Assembly: GCA_017992455.1 (NCBI GenBank)
Contig: JAGOOP010000003.1
Location: forward strand, 73,402-130,558
Reading direction: 5' to 3'
Source of the DNA: Candidatus Omnitrophota bacterium
GTDB lineage: Bacteria > Omnitrophota > Gorgyraeia > Gygaellales > Profunditerraquicolaceae
DNA: 57,157 nt
The stretch's first letter is position 1. The letters are not shown here. Below are more model-generated notes on this DNA. The model was not told where the DNA came from, searched no databases, and worked only from the letters and a program-made list of their open reading frames with translations.

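Noticed and set aside
13563-57157. Stop-codon recoding as cause of the giant frame
   Set aside because: No stop codons of any kind need to be read through in this frame, and TGA ends several neighbouring genes normally.
1-57157. tRNA, rRNA and insertion sequences
   Set aside because: No cloverleaf, rRNA core motif, transposase or terminal inverted repeats were recognised anywhere in the window.

Overview
This window looks like a bacterial chromosome segment, mid-GC, with ordinary sigma70-type promoters, good Shine-Dalgarno sites and TGA used as a stop. Its dominant feature is one open reading frame on the + strand that starts at 13563 and is still open when the window ends at 57157 (at least 14,531 codons). 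Giant secreted or cell-surface genes of this size, with repeats and embedded enzymes, are best known to me from candidate phylum Omnitrophota, so I suspect that lineage. This is inference; there is no rRNA or housekeeping marker here to test it.

Left part, minus strand (1-12838). From right to left: a TonB-domain/TolC-type outer-membrane protein (12838-10973); operon C (10683-8497) with secreted protein A', a shortened protein B' and a free-standing small domain protein; operon B (8236-3840) with secreted protein A, then the small domain joined without a stop to secreted TPR protein B; and a large secreted protein with dockerin-like calcium loops that runs off the left edge (3433-1). Operons B and C are diverged copies of one A-B-small-domain cassette.

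Four transcription units (3433 gene, operon B, operon C, giant gene) share one control cassette: a conserved box (GTTAACAGAAGCAAAAGTT-like) about 14 bp upstream of the -35, a sigma70 promoter, then a GEMM-I c-di-GMP riboswitch whose 3' end doubles as the 5' arm of a terminator. This predicts a c-di-GMP-activated regulon of secreted giants. A zinc-ribbon protein (13000-13296), possibly leaderless, lies between the TolC-like gene and the giant gene.

The giant gene in order: signal peptide; repeat-rich N-terminus; C39-like cysteine peptidase; long YD-like beta-repeat region with a near-perfect 287-bp direct repeat; second C39-like domain; large beta-rich region; hydrophobic block; coiled coil; SecA-like SF2 motor; second coiled coil; HExxHxxGxxH metzincin-like motif; M20/M28-like metallopeptidase; membrane anchor; guanylate-kinase-like P-loop domain; unknown module; membrane segments; FN3-like domain; clan-A glycoside hydrolase resembling beta-1,3-glucanosyltransferases; membrane segments; a full-looking GT48 beta-1,3-glucan (callose/FKS) synthase core; helical tandem repeats to the edge.

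Three small genes (38873, 39563, 41591), each with a strong ribosome binding site, are nested in one alternative frame of the giant gene. They encode the same small domain as the two copies on the minus strand. Between them lie short palindromic repeats that occur in all three codon phases and a recurrent Asp-Gly-Gly motif at module borders. The most exciting content is the combination of a GT48 synthase, a glucan-remodelling hydrolase, peptidases and a SecA-like motor in one c-di-GMP-controlled reading frame, plus the nested small-domain genes.
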